DNA from: Aspergillus flavus
Taxonomy: Eukaryota > Ascomycota > Eurotiomycetes > Eurotiales > Aspergillaceae
Length of the DNA: 64,000 nucleotides
Reading direction: 5' to 3'
Assembly (NCBI RefSeq): GCF_009017415.1
Contig: NC_092406.1
Coordinates: 372,001-436,000, forward strand
Part shown: piece by piece, positions 32,340 through 44,268 of the stretch
Numbering within the stretch: position 1 is the first letter of the stretch
How the letters are laid out: each line of letters starts with the position of its first letter
Position numbers and translations under genes: made by a program
Notes under the pieces: generated by a model
What the model was told of the DNA's origin: nothing
What the model saw: the letters and a program-made list of their open reading frames with translations, nothing else
Databases searched by the model: none

Positions 32340-34070
32340 GGAAAACAGATATATGCAAACGATCTAACCTTGGATTTGAGCTCGCAAAAAGGGTGTTTGT
32401 AATCTTGGTATCAGATGAACCCAACGGCCAACCGGTATTTATAGTTTGCCGCGAACCACGGGTGAGTGCGGGTACATTTCGACCAAGAGAACCCCCAGCA
32501 CGCCGTAGTCAAGCAGGTGTCACAGCAAGAAATAGCATCCTTTCGGCTGATCTGCTATTTCTGGTGTAGGCTGCCATTCACTCGCCTTCGCCGCACGACG
32601 AAATCGAAAGAGTAGCAATCTGTGAAAACCCGAGAATACAGTCCTTAGGTTGAAAAGTAGTTTCCGATGGCTCGCGCGTGCAGTGTTACACCATGGTGCC
32701 CTATGAAAAGCTATGGAAAGGGGCCTAAACTGGAAGGGGGAAGACCATGGCAGCTGGGCACAGGCGGCGTAGTACCTCGAGCCACCGACGGAGGGCAAAG
32801 ATCGTGATAACAGGGTTAGGAGATGCTGAATCACAAGACCGTTAAGTTGAACCATACAAAAACGGACAAGATTTTGTGCACCCGGTAGCCAATTACGGAA
32901 CTCAACCGAGCCGGCGAGGTCCCGAGCACGGAGGTGTTCTTAACTTAACGCCCAGTAAGGTGGATGCACCGATATCTGGGAGGGTACCGCTAGTATAAAG
33001 TTCTTTTCTTGTTGCGGCACAGGCATTGGCAGCTGGAACTGGGCGAGATGTATCGACGCCCCCAATTTAGTGGGAGCCGGCAAGCCCTTACGTTTTACGT
33101 TCACGGATCCCGTAGTGGATGATGCTGATCACTAGGCCTTGAAAGTGATAGTATGGCACATCTACCTGCGCCGCAAAGGGTGGTTGACATGTCCAGGCGA
33201 CAGGTAAAGTCGTCTGACAAGGAAAACCGTTTATGGACCAAGAGACTCTCTGACGAAGGCTGTCCTGAAAACCTCATAGACTATGAGGCTGCACTTGGGC
33301 CACATTTAGAGTTTATCCCTGGTGGTTGGGAGAATAATAATATGATTTCAAGGCTTGAGCGGCGTAGGTCCTGTGCCACCTAGGCGCGTATTTATACGAG
33401 ACTTGCTGTGGCACGGCAGTGGCCGTTATCGCCATAATGTACGGAGGAATTAACTGCGCAAAATGTATCAGCCGCAGCCCTCTCTCGAGAGTAAGGAGTA
33501 CCTTTAACTTGAACAGCCCAGTACTGATTACGTGCTTTGCTCCAGATGCTTGAGTCTGCGCCAGCACTCGCTTTTCCTGTGGTTCATCCGCCGACTTCTG
33601 TTGGTAAGAATTAAGCCACTCCGTATGACTGGCTCCTGATGGATCTGTTTGAACCTTTTTATCTGTCCTATTTACTTCCTCTTCTCTTCTTATCGTGAAA
33701 TGCATCTAAGCGGAGGAGAGAAAATTGAGAAGTATATATTATATTCCACATTGCTCCCGTTGAACTCCGAAGTCATGGAGAGAGATGGGCGGTCTCAGCC
33801 ACCAGCAGTGTCTTCAGTCCCATGACCAGCCTCCAACACAAGGACTCTAGTCTAGAAAACAATCCAATAAAAGGTGCACAATTCTGCATGTTACTGTCCA
33901 CCTTGACTAATAAACTGAAAGATTCTAGTATGAGTTGGTATCAACAAATACTGCGCTCGAAAGAAGAGCTTCGCGTGCAATTTTGATTTCGATGTGTCAG
34001 AAAAGAGGGAAATAGTTACATCGTGAAAATTATTATATTTACTATAAAAGATAACAGTCCCTAAAAATAC
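32340..34070. other. 1.7-kb intergenic region with one small ORF
   Basis: No recognised domain. A 76-codon plus-strand ORF at 33153-33383 is the most protein-like (separate entry). Overlapping minus-strand frames have no support. Confidence 0.4.
33153..33383 (+). CDS. Possible small hypothetical protein
   Basis: A 76-aa ORF with balanced composition (MAHLPAPQRVVDMSRRQVKS...), charged N-terminal half and no low complexity. There is no homology I recognise, no signal peptide and no intron evidence. It may be spurious. Confidence 0.25.
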   Translation: MAHLPAPQRVVDMSRRQVKSSDKENRLWTKRLSDEGCPENLIDYEAALGPHLEFIPGGWENNNMISRLERRRSCAT

Positions 34071-37000
34071 CTAATTCGGCGGTTGTGGAGTATTCCTTGC
34101 GGCATTTCTCTTCTTTGCATTCTCGAGAGCCTTGCGAAGCCGCTCCTGATGTTCCTGATCCTCATCGGTTTTTTTGGGACCAGCGCTAGCCGTAGGGCGA
34201 GGACCAGGGAAAAGAACGTCAATAGGGTGGCCTACAGGGGCAGATTCTGATGGGCGGTTCGGCTTGGTGATGGGAGCTTTGCCTAAGGATTTGAGGAGGT
34301 TGTTGATGGTGGCGGTAATATCGGCGGGTGCAGCGCGGACACTGTCCAATTTGGATTTAAGATCTGCCTGGATTTTGGCATCCTCTTTCTTTTTGTCGTC
34401 CTCGAGTCGTCCGAATACATCGTCATCTGCGTTAGAATAACGTGCTTCGGCAACAGAAACGCCGTAATCGGCATCGTTGAGAGCTGAATCTGCGATGCCG
34501 AAATTGTGCAGGATTGATTCGGAATCCTGACGTAGAGAGTCTACTAGGTTATACACAGATCTCAAGATATGTTCGATCTCAGAGTCGGGTAAGTTAGATG
34601 AACGAATGGTTGCGGCATCGATCTTCGACAATTTCGCAGAAACATCGTCGAGAAGACTCTGGTTCTCTCCCAGCCCGTGCATGATCGCATCGTCGAATGA
34701 ATCCATTAACCTGTTCGCCCTCTCATCCCGGTCTTTCGCCGCTTCTAAAATATTTCGCTTCTCCATCTCATCAAACTCCCGATCCAGTTGCTTGAGGGCT
34801 ACTGAATCTCCCATGAAAACTAGAGGCCGTCTTTCGGTTTTCTTTCGTCGATGTTCACGGTCCAGAGCTATTTCTAGACGTTTCTGGTAGCGAGCCTCAA
34901 GCTTTTGGTAGATCCCATTCACTGTTTTCATCGTGTGAGACAAATTGTATTTGTCTGTCACTGAGTTCTTGATCTTGTTGTTCTCATGATCAAGCTGGCC
35001 AAGCGCCGAGTCATACTGTGTTTGGAGTGCAGAAATCTCTTTCTGCAAGCGTTCATCCAGCGGATTGAACACCTTTGCAATGTAGTCGTCCAGTTCTTGT
35101 CTTTCTTCGTCTAGTTGAGCACGGGCTTCCGTTTGGCGGAATTCTTCCTCAAGGACATTAATGTCTGCATATCCTATCTCTCTTCCGTTAAACAACGCAT
35201 CAATGCGTTTCTCGGACTCCTCTTGACGATGCATGCGCTGCTTGTCTACTTTTTCTCTGCGAGATTTGTTCGCAGTCTCCCAGGATTTAACCGCCTCCTT
35301 TATATAATCAAAGTCTGTTGAATACTTCTCTAAGTTCTTTCGTGTTGTAATGTGCCATGAGCTTTCTGATTGCTTAGCCAGGGGTGACGATACCATGGAG
35401 CGCAGATCATCAACTGGGCCACTAGGCCTTCCTTTCCTGAGTGACATTGGTAAAGGAGGGGGAGGAGACGACTTCCTACGGGATGCCTTGCGGTAAGCAA
35501 CGCTTTTCTCCCTGATTAGTCCAATGAAAGTTTCGTCGTCATTTCCTGCAAGAGGGGCCGTAGAGTGGGAATCTTCTTGAAATCCTGAGTGCGGGGCGTT
35601 CGACATCACCCGCCCACTTTCCGCTGAGGCTTGTCGTAAGGCCGAGTAGGCCTGGTATGCAGGGCGATCAATTACAAGGTGATCGGAGCCCCGTTGAGGG
35701 CCTTCGGTGTATCGAAATGGTGTGTATATAGGTTGTGGGGGGTTAGTTGTTAAAGGAGACAACTCCTGCTTATCAAGCATAGAAGGTGGTACCGACGTAG
35801 CCCTCAAGGGTTGGGACTGATTTTGATGCCCTAAGCTATGTCCTTTCCCTGGCGGTTGAGAAGCAGGTCTTTGAAGACCAAGAGTACTAGGCGTTTCAAC
35901 CCTGGGAATGATAGGACGGCCTCCTGGGCTATACTTTCCGTCTTCAAGGTCTTCCGAAGCGTCGGCTGACTCGTTGCCCTCCTCTGATTCAACCGGTATT
36001 AAGCCTGACTCGACTGGAGGGGAAGCCTTACCAGACTTCTGGCTTGACTCCTCCGAAGCTGGTGTCGGCTTTTGACTGGGAGCTTCTTCATTTTTGGGTT
36101 CATGCTCAATGTTGTACAAGATCTCACGTAGTTTAGTTTCCTTGGACATGAAAGCTGTAAATATCTTGAAGCGCTCCATATCAGAATCAGCAACTGCCTC
36201 CTTTCGTAACATAGCCACGTAGCGTTCCAATGAAGACTTGGACCAAGGATCTAAGTCTTCATAGGGATCTAACGGCTTGAGTTGTGGAGATAATGCGTCC
36301 ACCTTGGCACTGGTTTCGTTAGGGGTGTTGCTTGAGGGGGGAGTATTTGGGCCCGACTGAACTTCTTTACGCGGTACACTGGAATCCTGTTTTACTTTGG
36401 GGATCTCAAGCGGGCTGAGCTTCTGCATTGGTGTTGGGCTATCCGTTCGAGAACTGATACTTTGACCAGCTTGGGTGATTGAGGGTTGAAGGTCCGTAGT
36501 AACGGGCCGATTCCAGGCTTCAATGACACCATCAATGCTCTCAGACGTCCCAGTGGTAGAGGCAGTACTGTACGTCGACCCAGAAGTATCCGTTCTGATT
36601 GGGCGAGGCGGATCTTGAATGCCCTGTGTTGCGCTGGAACTGCTTAAGAAAGGCTGCGCTGCCGTGGTATCTTGGGTATGAACAGGCTGACTTATAGGGG
36701 ACACATCCGCAGGCGGCGTAGATATCACAGTCTGACTGCCTGAAGTTGCAGTGGGAATTGGTGCAGGGTATCGTGGTGTTGGCTCCGATGTAGCACTTGA
36801 ATGAGTGCCGTTGCCATGTTTAACCCCAAAAGCCTCCACATCATCAACGTCTCCTGGAGTAGGTGTCAAATGCTCCCAGTCAGAAGGACCACCAGAGCCC
36901 AATACAGCGGTGTTTGTGGGAAGAGCATTGTGGCTGGTCTTAGGAGGGACTGGGGGAGCGGTCACAGGTAGGCCAGCTCCACATGGTACGGGATTTGCAG

Positions 37001-37790
37001 CGGTCAGTGGGACTTGCCCCGATAATGTTGGTTGTGGTGATGAGGCGTTAGAAGAAGAGAGAGAGGCATGCTGTTGGGCGCTACTGTTTTGCGAACTATG
37101 AGACTCTCCAGAAGGAAGGACCGAATACGGCGGAGGCGACAACTGCTGCGATGGTTGACTACCTTGCTGTGGTATTGAGCTTTGGTACCCAGGAGGTACT
37201 GGAGGTGGCGGAGGTGGAGATAGAGGGCTAACCACAGGGGCCTGAGATACATGCGGAGCATTCGTCGTCCATTGTGGTTGATATTCTGCAGCTGAAGTTG
37301 GAGGCCCATATGTTGGATTGACTTGTAAAGGCTTATTGTCCAACGGGCTCACTATCGGAGACTGTGCACTAGAAGAATGGGCAGGAGTACTCGGGGGCCG
37401 AGGCTATAAGATACCGTCAGTACGGTAATGGCTTGGTACACTGGAGTTGAGATTTACAGGAAGCGGCGGAGGCGCGTAGATAGGATATTGCTGCCTGTTG
37501 TACTTTACACCCCAAGCGCTAGTATCCATGCCGGCTGAGCCAGGGGCTGGCGAGGCACTTGCGCCAGAGCCAGGCGCGGGACCAGATATAGAGCCATATG
37601 TGCTCGGATTATAAGAAGATGCCGATAGTGGAGGATGAGGAGGTGGTGGAGGAGGAGGCGGCGGAGTAGGCCCAGGTGTAGGCTTCCGTGAGGGCCGCTG
37701 TTGCGCAGTCGATGGAACCCGCCATTCTGGTACTGGAGGACCCGAATTTTGTTGGCCAGAAGAACTAGACTGAGGATGCGACCCGTACAT
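34071..37790 (-). CDS. Large proline-rich coiled-coil protein of unknown function
   Basis: Exons 37790-37458 and 37403-34071 give about 1221 aa. The 54-bp intron (GTAAAT donor, TACTGAC branch, TATAG acceptor) is a multiple of three whose retention adds an in-frame TAG. A 5' UTR intron probably ends in TTTTAG just before the ATG at 37790, with donor GTAAGT near 37850. The first 500 or so residues are Pro/Ser/Thr/Gln-rich with polyproline runs that could bind SH3, WW or EVH1 domains. The C-terminal half (about 660-1180) is charged, with predicted coiled coils (LEEEFRQTEARAQLDEERQE). I do not recognise the family. A scaffold role is inference. Confidence 0.8.
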
Positions 37791-38415
37791 ATCTAAAATA
37801 ATATACGAGTGAGCTGTTGTGCGGCTTGTAGAGGACACTTCCAACTTACTGAAGTGAAGCAGGAACGCGGGGTTTGAGCGTCAGGGGAGTACGAGTCCCG
37901 AGTGGTGATGAACTGATCTGCTGACCTGTCGCTGACTTGGACCAACAACACATCTCTTACATGAAGAGTCGTGTTGCTGTGAGGTTAAATTAAGTATAGA
38001 GAAAAGAGCAGCAGGGGAAGAGAAGAAGGCTGTGCCTAGGTGATTAATCGAACAGTTTATTTTAGGTATCATTTGATCTCCGACTGCGCCTGACGCTATC
38101 TCCGGGGTTCCCCACCGGTTTATGTTTAGGCAAACTATTGTTTGTTATTCAGTGTTTAATATGACAGTCCCCTTTTCTGGATCTGCCCGCATACTTGAAC
38201 TGGGAGAGACGTGAGATATATATTTTCAAATTCCATTATATGCATACAAAAACGCAAAACCCAGTATAACTAGTAAAATACATATAATTTAACAGGAAAG
38301 CCGAGTCCATCCAATAGCGCTGCATGTGGAAAGGATACGGCGGGATAAAGGGTACACGTGAGACAGCATAACGGGAATCTAGAAGATGCTTGAAAGGAGA
38401 GAAGCAATTCCATAT
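37791..38415. other. Upstream region of the coiled-coil gene and mS29 3' flank
   Basis: 625 bp containing the probable non-coding first exon and intron of the coiled-coil gene. No other gene was seen. Confidence 0.5.
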
Positions 38416-39977
38416 CTAATCGGTCACTCTCAGTCGTCTTCCCAACTTCTCTAATTCACCAATCACACCACCACCGGCCAAGCTCCACTTCTCACCAACC
38501 CATTCGTCGTTGATCTTCTCCCGCAGAAGGCCACTGCGAGCAAAGTATTCCATGAAGCCCCGAGCTTCGTCCCGGGTGAGGCCACCAAGTGTCTGGAGCT
38601 CTAGCATGCCTTCTTTGGCGACAGTTGGCTTCGAAGAGTCAAAGGCATCAATAACACGCTTGTCAGCTCCGCTGTATGGATCTGCTTGAGGAAATTCAGG
38701 TGCCGAAGCATTCAGGCCAGCCTGGCGAGCAGCGATTTGCTTGAGTGCAACCTCGAAACTGTAGATCGTTGGGTTATTGGAAGCGGAAGTGGAGTAGAGC
38801 AAGAGACCACCATTTGGAAGGGCAGGCTTTCCGGTACCAGGCTTCAATAGCCCGAGGAAGTGCCGCACGAACACAAGGTCGTGAGCATGGATGGGTTCAA
38901 ATTCGACAGAGCGGTATTCGCTGTTCTTCATCCAATGGGCGAGGCCGTCAACAGTTACAAGCATAGGCGGCCGAGGCTTGAAGTTCTTGTCAAATCCAGA
39001 AGCAGCGGAGGTTGCAGTAAGCTCAGCCCACAATGCTTGGAAGACGGTCCAGGCAATGGCGGGGTCCTGGATTCCAAGTTTGGCAAGCTCCTCTAGAGTC
39101 ATTCCAGCTTTAACGGAAGACTTGAGGGCAGCATGCTCCCGGGAGACGTGTAGGGTCTTCAAAACCTGCTCATTGGCGACCACTGTGCGAGACAACAATG
39201 TAGCAGTCGCCTCATTCTGAACATACAGGTTTGGGGTTTCATCAGAGAGAGGAGCGTAACCAGTATGCGCAATCACTAGATCCTGGGCTAAAGGACATGT
39301 TAGGAAGACTAGAAGGAGACGCATATAGATGATATCTACTTACGCTCTGGAACAGTAAACACAACCCACTGCTTGGTGAAAGCCATGGCCATAGCTTGCA
39401 GCAAGTGAACAGTTTTTCCTGACCCTCTGACACCAGTGACGATCTTCTTGACAGACCTTCCCTTGTCTTGACCCTCATTAGAGATAGAGTCAATCAGTCT
39501 GCCCAATTCCAGTGTCTCCCGTCTCACCACTGTGCCAGGCCGGCGGAATATCGACCAGCCCTGTTTAGGCTTGAAAGCCTCAACCGCCCTCAGCTGAGTG
39601 AGCATCGGTACAGGAAGGCCGAGAATAGATCCCCGGAGGCGCGCATCGACCATAGTCTCTGATGTGAAGTCCTGCATACCCTCGACTTCAAGGGCGTTGG
39701 GATTGCTGAGAACGATACGTTTCCGCAGCGCTTTCCGCTCTCCGACAGGAGGTGGACGCGCCCTTTCAACCGGCTTCTTCTTCTTCATTCTGGCGGATTT
39801 GGCCTGACGATACTTGGGAGGGCCATCCAAGCTGTTTTTCTTCTTTGTTGGCAATGCATAACGCACCGTCGATGTGTGGAATGCTGCTGCTCTTGGTGCT
39901 GCTACCGTCGGAGGTAAAACGGCTCGAGGTGTCGGACGAAGCCGCGTCAGGCAGCCCCAGCAAAAGGAGGAAACCAT
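38416..39977 (-). CDS. RSM23: Mitochondrial small-subunit ribosomal protein mS29 (Rsm23/DAP3)
   Basis: Exons 39977-39344 and 39287-38416, with a 56-bp intron in phase 1, give 501 aa. DAP3/mS29 is a GTP-binding core protein of the mitoribosome small subunit. The N-terminus is basic with few acids and fits a mitochondrial presequence, cleaved perhaps near AAFHTSTVRYA. The P-loop is TGVRGSGKTVHLLQ, and a Walker-B-like strand is MLVTVDGLAHW. QGWSIFRRPGTVVRR is the family's N-terminal block. I chose the ATG at 39977 because the upstream frame has no ATG. The gene is divergent from RRS1. Confidence 0.92.
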
Positions 39978-40346
39978 TGTGTTGCAACACACTGGCTCAG
40001 CGGCCAGTGGTACGACGATCAATGGAAACTGCTGTAGGATAAAGGAAGGGGAGGCCGCGTTGATTGTTGCTCAAGCGTATGAACTGGATTGAAATTCGGA
40101 GCACAATTTGGAACTTCAACTAAGATTCCTCAGATTACCTATTCGAGTTTAGTGTAGTTGCCGCAAGCCCAACTCCGAAGGCGGTCTGTCAATATTGTGC
40201 TCATCTTAAAGCGGCTCCCCAAAATTTATCAACCAACTTTTTTTTCCGCTTCAGTTTTCCTAGCGGCTAGTCAATCTTACAAACCTGTCGTACTTTTTTC
40301 TAGTGCATATAATACCTCACTGGATTCAACTGAGGTGCGCCTGACA
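39978..40346. promoter_or_regulatory. Bidirectional promoter of RSM23 and RRS1
   Basis: Only 369 bp separate the two start codons. On the RSM23 side there is a 12-bp perfect palindrome GTGTTGCAACAC (39979-39990) right before the ATG. Next to it is a 7-bp-stem hairpin CACTGGC/GCCAGTG (39990-40009). Both probably lie in the RSM23 leader. Confidence 0.55.
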
Positions 40347-41087
40347 ATGTCGGAAACCGCAACAACGACAGCTGCCTCCGCGGCATCGAAATCAAAGCCC
40401 GAGAGATTGTGAGTTGCTATCTATAGTAGTCGGTCGATGTATAGATCGTATGTACGAGGTATACTAATTGCAATGGCAATTTGCAGGCCCATTACAGTCT
40501 CCAAACCTACTCCATACACTTTTGATCTCGGCCATCTCCTCGCGAATGACCCCAACCCTCTTGAAATCTCTCGGTCCGAACCAGTAAATGTCTCTCTGAA
40601 GGCCACCGCCCGCGATGGTGTGCAGTCTCTCCTCAACCAACTTCTCACTACTTGTCCTATTACCTCCTCACAACAAGGTGTGCTCCTGACGCTTCCTGCT
40701 CCCACAACTGTTCTTCCCAGACATAAGCCCCTGCCGACACCCAAGCCACCCACCAAGTGGGAACTTTTCGCGCGCAAGAAGGGCATTGGCAGATTCAGTG
40801 GCAAGGCTGGTGCTGGACTTGCTGAGAAGGAGCGCCGGAAGAAGCTGGTCTATGATGAAGAGAAGGGCGAGTGGGTTCCTCGTTGGGGTTATAAGGGAAA
40901 GAATAAGTCGGATGAGGATTGGTTGGTTGAAGTAAATGAGAAGGATTGGAAGAAAGAGGAGGAAGCTGCGGCTAAGGGAAGCTCGATTCGTGGGATGTCG
41001 CGGGCTGAGCGTAAGGAGAGGATACGACGAAACGAAAGGAAGATGAGGAACAATGAACGGAAATCCAGGAAGTCGGGTGGTGGTTAA
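40347..41087 (+). CDS. RRS1: Ribosome biogenesis protein Rrs1
   Basis: Exons 40347-40408 and 40487-41087, with a 78-bp intron in phase 2, give 220 aa. Rrs1 with Rpf2 brings 5S RNP into pre-60S particles in the nucleolus. The N-terminal domain contains [16 protein letters not shown], followed by [19 protein letters not shown], the best-conserved family block. [19 protein letters not shown] comes next, and the C-terminus is very basic ([20 protein letters not shown]). The length and order match the family. It is divergent from mS29, so mitochondrial and cytosolic ribosome genes may share control (inference). Confidence 0.95.
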
Positions 41088-42174
41088 GAGATGAGTTGTG
41101 CAACTTGCTAATCAAGGCTCTTCCGTTGGGCTTTGACCAAATTCCTCAACTCTTTATTTGTCTGGAATACTGGGCTTATCAGGCGTTTGGATTGGAGTCG
41201 CCGGTCTTTGATGTCTCATGTTGCCTGAATGGATTGCTGCCATTTGGGCTCAAAAAGTAAAGCAGCTGTGTCGGATTTTCAACACTTTTTATTCTTTGTC
41301 CTTGCCTAGTGCCCGAGAACAACTCATGTATATTCTGCTAGCATATTTCTGCGGCTCTATACCTAGAACCTCATTCTTGTAACGCAATAGGAAGCATTTG
41401 CTATTTCATCAGATTCTCTCAGTGTGACGTATGGTTTAATCATTGATCTATGTTACAAAGTATGTACCAGCATAGCACTCCAGAAACATGCAGTTAAGAA
41501 TGAACCATAAGGGTAAGGTACCAAACAAGCTCCTATGTGGGGAATCAACGAATGTATAAAAACGTCAAGAGCAAAAAATACATCCATGCGGATTTGTAGC
41601 TGCCTGGGGCAAATACACGCCAAAAGCTACGCAATGATAGAACGAGAAAAGGGAGACAACCAATAAAAAAAAAATAAATAAAAGTAATGGAAAAATAACA
41701 TAAAAAAAATTTGGAGGACAACATGATCAGATGATAGAAAGAACAATCCGAATTTGTACAAGCCAAACAAGAGATAGGGTAGAGTTTGATAATCAAAGGA
41801 CTCCGGAGGCGCCAGACATGCACACTGATATAAGAAAGGGGCGAAAATGGCTAGAAGCAAACAGACATAAATGAAGCAAAACAGTCCGGAAGATTGATTA
41901 AAGTAAGATAGAAAAAGATTGCGAAGATTCAGGTTCGGAGTAAGGAGAATAACGCTTGCAGTGCGGATCCAGTCCGAGACTTTGAAGTGGCAATTCTCAG
42001 GTCTCAAGTCTAAAACAAACTGAGAGATGCGCGGGCCAGCCTGGTCGAAGAGCTCAAATGTGCAATGCCGGATTGTATGTGCGCCAACCGTTTAGAAAAT
42101 ATAGAAGGCTCATATCGACGGAATGAAGGGCTCAACCCATCAAAACTGAACGGTGGTTTTCGACTGGGGCGTTC
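41088..42174. other. Convergent spacer, nothing recognised
   Basis: 1.09 kb, AT-rich with A runs, between the RRS1 and RhoGAP stops. No gene is supported. Confidence 0.5.
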
Positions 42175-44268
42175 TCATATCTGAATAGGAGACAGCGGAG
42201 GCCCTAGTTCAGGAAGCTGGGAAATACTCCTAGTATGTGCAGTCTCAATGTTGTTGGGCCTGTTCTTGCGGGCTTTAGCTGTCTCAGGACGAGAAGGCTG
42301 CTCTTGAATGGAAGGCTGGCTACTACCAGATGAAGATATAGCTCTCTCTTCCAAACTCGTGGGTTGTGGAAAACTCGCACCAGTATCCTGTTTTGTATGC
42401 GCTAATCTTTCTTTTTCGTCCATTCCCTTTTCGATCTCAAGATATTCCTTCTCTGTCCAGCAGCCCTGCCAACAGTTTTTCCAATCACAGACAAGAAAGT
42501 TAAAACAGAAGGCATCTATCTTCATGCAAGGTTGGAAGCAGATGCAGAGATTGGGGTAGCTCATCTTGTTTTGATCAACATAGGAATGCAGAAGATTCAA
42601 GTGACATGTGATGGCGAAGAGAAGGTAGTAATGATATGGGGGTAGCTTTGAAAGCTCATCTTTGAGCATCTGTGGAGCAGTGGTTGCGCCCTCACATTTC
42701 TCGGCGATCATGGCTTGTGTTTCTTTGGGGAAAAGCTCATCGGGTAATTCTCTCAGCCAAGCTTTGAACATGGAACCAATTGTATTGATGTCATAGAGGT
42801 CCGATACATCGAAGAGGTTGATGTCAAGCTCTGGATGAATGTTAAAAGACGCTTAGTTCGCAGAGATCTACCCAGTTGACTTACCAGTATCAAAGCGCCG
42901 TTGCCAATGTTTGACTTCTTTTCCGCTACCCGGAACACGGTAAAGTCCTTCCTCCTCACAGCCCTTAAAATTGAGGTAGCTGATGTAACGTCAGTAACTT
43001 ACCCATCCGAACGGGATTGCGTGCAAACTTACTCAATGCAACGATACGGCAAAGCTGGCATCCAAAACTCAGTCTTGTCCTTACAATCCTCAAGCCGCTT
43101 CGCGATACGAGTTCGACGGGCTTGTTCAATAAGCGGCAAATTGATCACGGAGCAGACATAGTTGTCATCATTAATGAGTTCCCGCTCATTAGTACTGCCA
43201 CTCCGGGTGATCTTCCCAAAAAATCCCTTGCCTGCCTTGCCAATTCGATCCGCAGCACCACTCGAGGACTGCTTGATATTATTGAACAGCGCTGCCGAGG
43301 CGCCTGATACTTGACTCAGGGAAGCGGAAGGTACCATCGACCCGCCATATCTATCCTTCCGTATCGAGCCGCTGTTGACGTCCGTAAGACGGTCGATTGT
43401 ATGACTGCGGACGTGAGGGTTCCCTGTGGGCTTGACTTCTGCTGCTTTCGGGGGTGTTTGCGCCTCCCTCTTGGCGCTTTCTTCAAGTCTCATAAGGCTG
43501 GTTGACGGACGCCTATGTGCAATCCTGTTCACGGAGGAGTCGTCCAATCTGATTGATCGAGAGCGAGAAAGGAGATTGGCAAAGCGCGGTTTGCTCTTTT
43601 TTAGAGTATGACCAGACTCAGACTCCGTCCCAACTCGTTTGATTTCCGCTTGTTGCGTGTGTCTGTCGTCGGAAGAAGGACTGTCTAGAAGGTGTGTCAG
43701 TAGGTTTCAACGGAGCGACAGACATGACTGTGTACGTACTGTTCTCTTGTTGCGCCGCACGTTCAATGGCACCGGGAAGGTCCGGAGTTGACTCGTACAG
43801 CTTTGATGATATTTGTGTTCTGCGATCTCTAGAACTGCCACGGCTTCTAGGCTTGTCGCCCGAATTTCCCGAACTGTCCGACCTCTGAGCCCTGTGAGAA
43901 ACCTTTGGCGCCTTTAAATTCGCAAAGAACGAACGCGAAGGGTCACGACTATGCTTGGGGGAATCTCGTGGCGAGGGAGGGTACTGAGGAATGGCCGTGA
44001 CGCCTTGAGTAGGTGATTCTGCGGTGAGGCCGGGGGAGACTGGTAGGATTGGGCTATTTGCTTTGCTATTCGATTCTTGTGTGACAGAGCGGATTGTGGT
44101 GCCCTTGAAGAACGTTGAACTTGAGGAAGATTTGGGTGATCGCGGCGTCAGGGGACTGGGTCCATCTGAGCTTGCACCAGGTGTATGTGGGGACGTAGTC
44201 TTTGCGCTTATTTGGAGAGTGGAAGGGCTGAGATCTAAATTCGGAATACAGGACTGTCTAGACGGCAT
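42175..44268 (-). CDS. RhoGAP-domain GTPase-activating protein
   Basis: Four exons (44268-43740, 43684-43033, 42979-42885, 42830-42175) with 53-55-bp introns in matching phase give 643 aa. The N-terminal 330 residues are Ser/Pro-rich and probably disordered, with many S/T-P sites. The RhoGAP domain starts at about residue 365 (VINLPLIEQARR). It contains the arginine finger in EEEGLYRVPGSG and continues with INTIGSMFKAWLRELPDELF and CHLNLLHSY. FQPCMKIDAFCFNFLVCDW is typical of one fungal subfamily. It would switch off Rho or Cdc42-type GTPases in polarity signalling. Which GTPase is unknown. I used the ATG at 44268; an in-frame extension upstream lacks family-like sequence. Confidence 0.9.

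Noticed and set aside
37404..37457. In-frame TAG in the proline-rich gene suggesting a broken gene
   Set aside because: The stop is the end of a 54-bp intron with good donor, TACTGAC branch and TAG acceptor.
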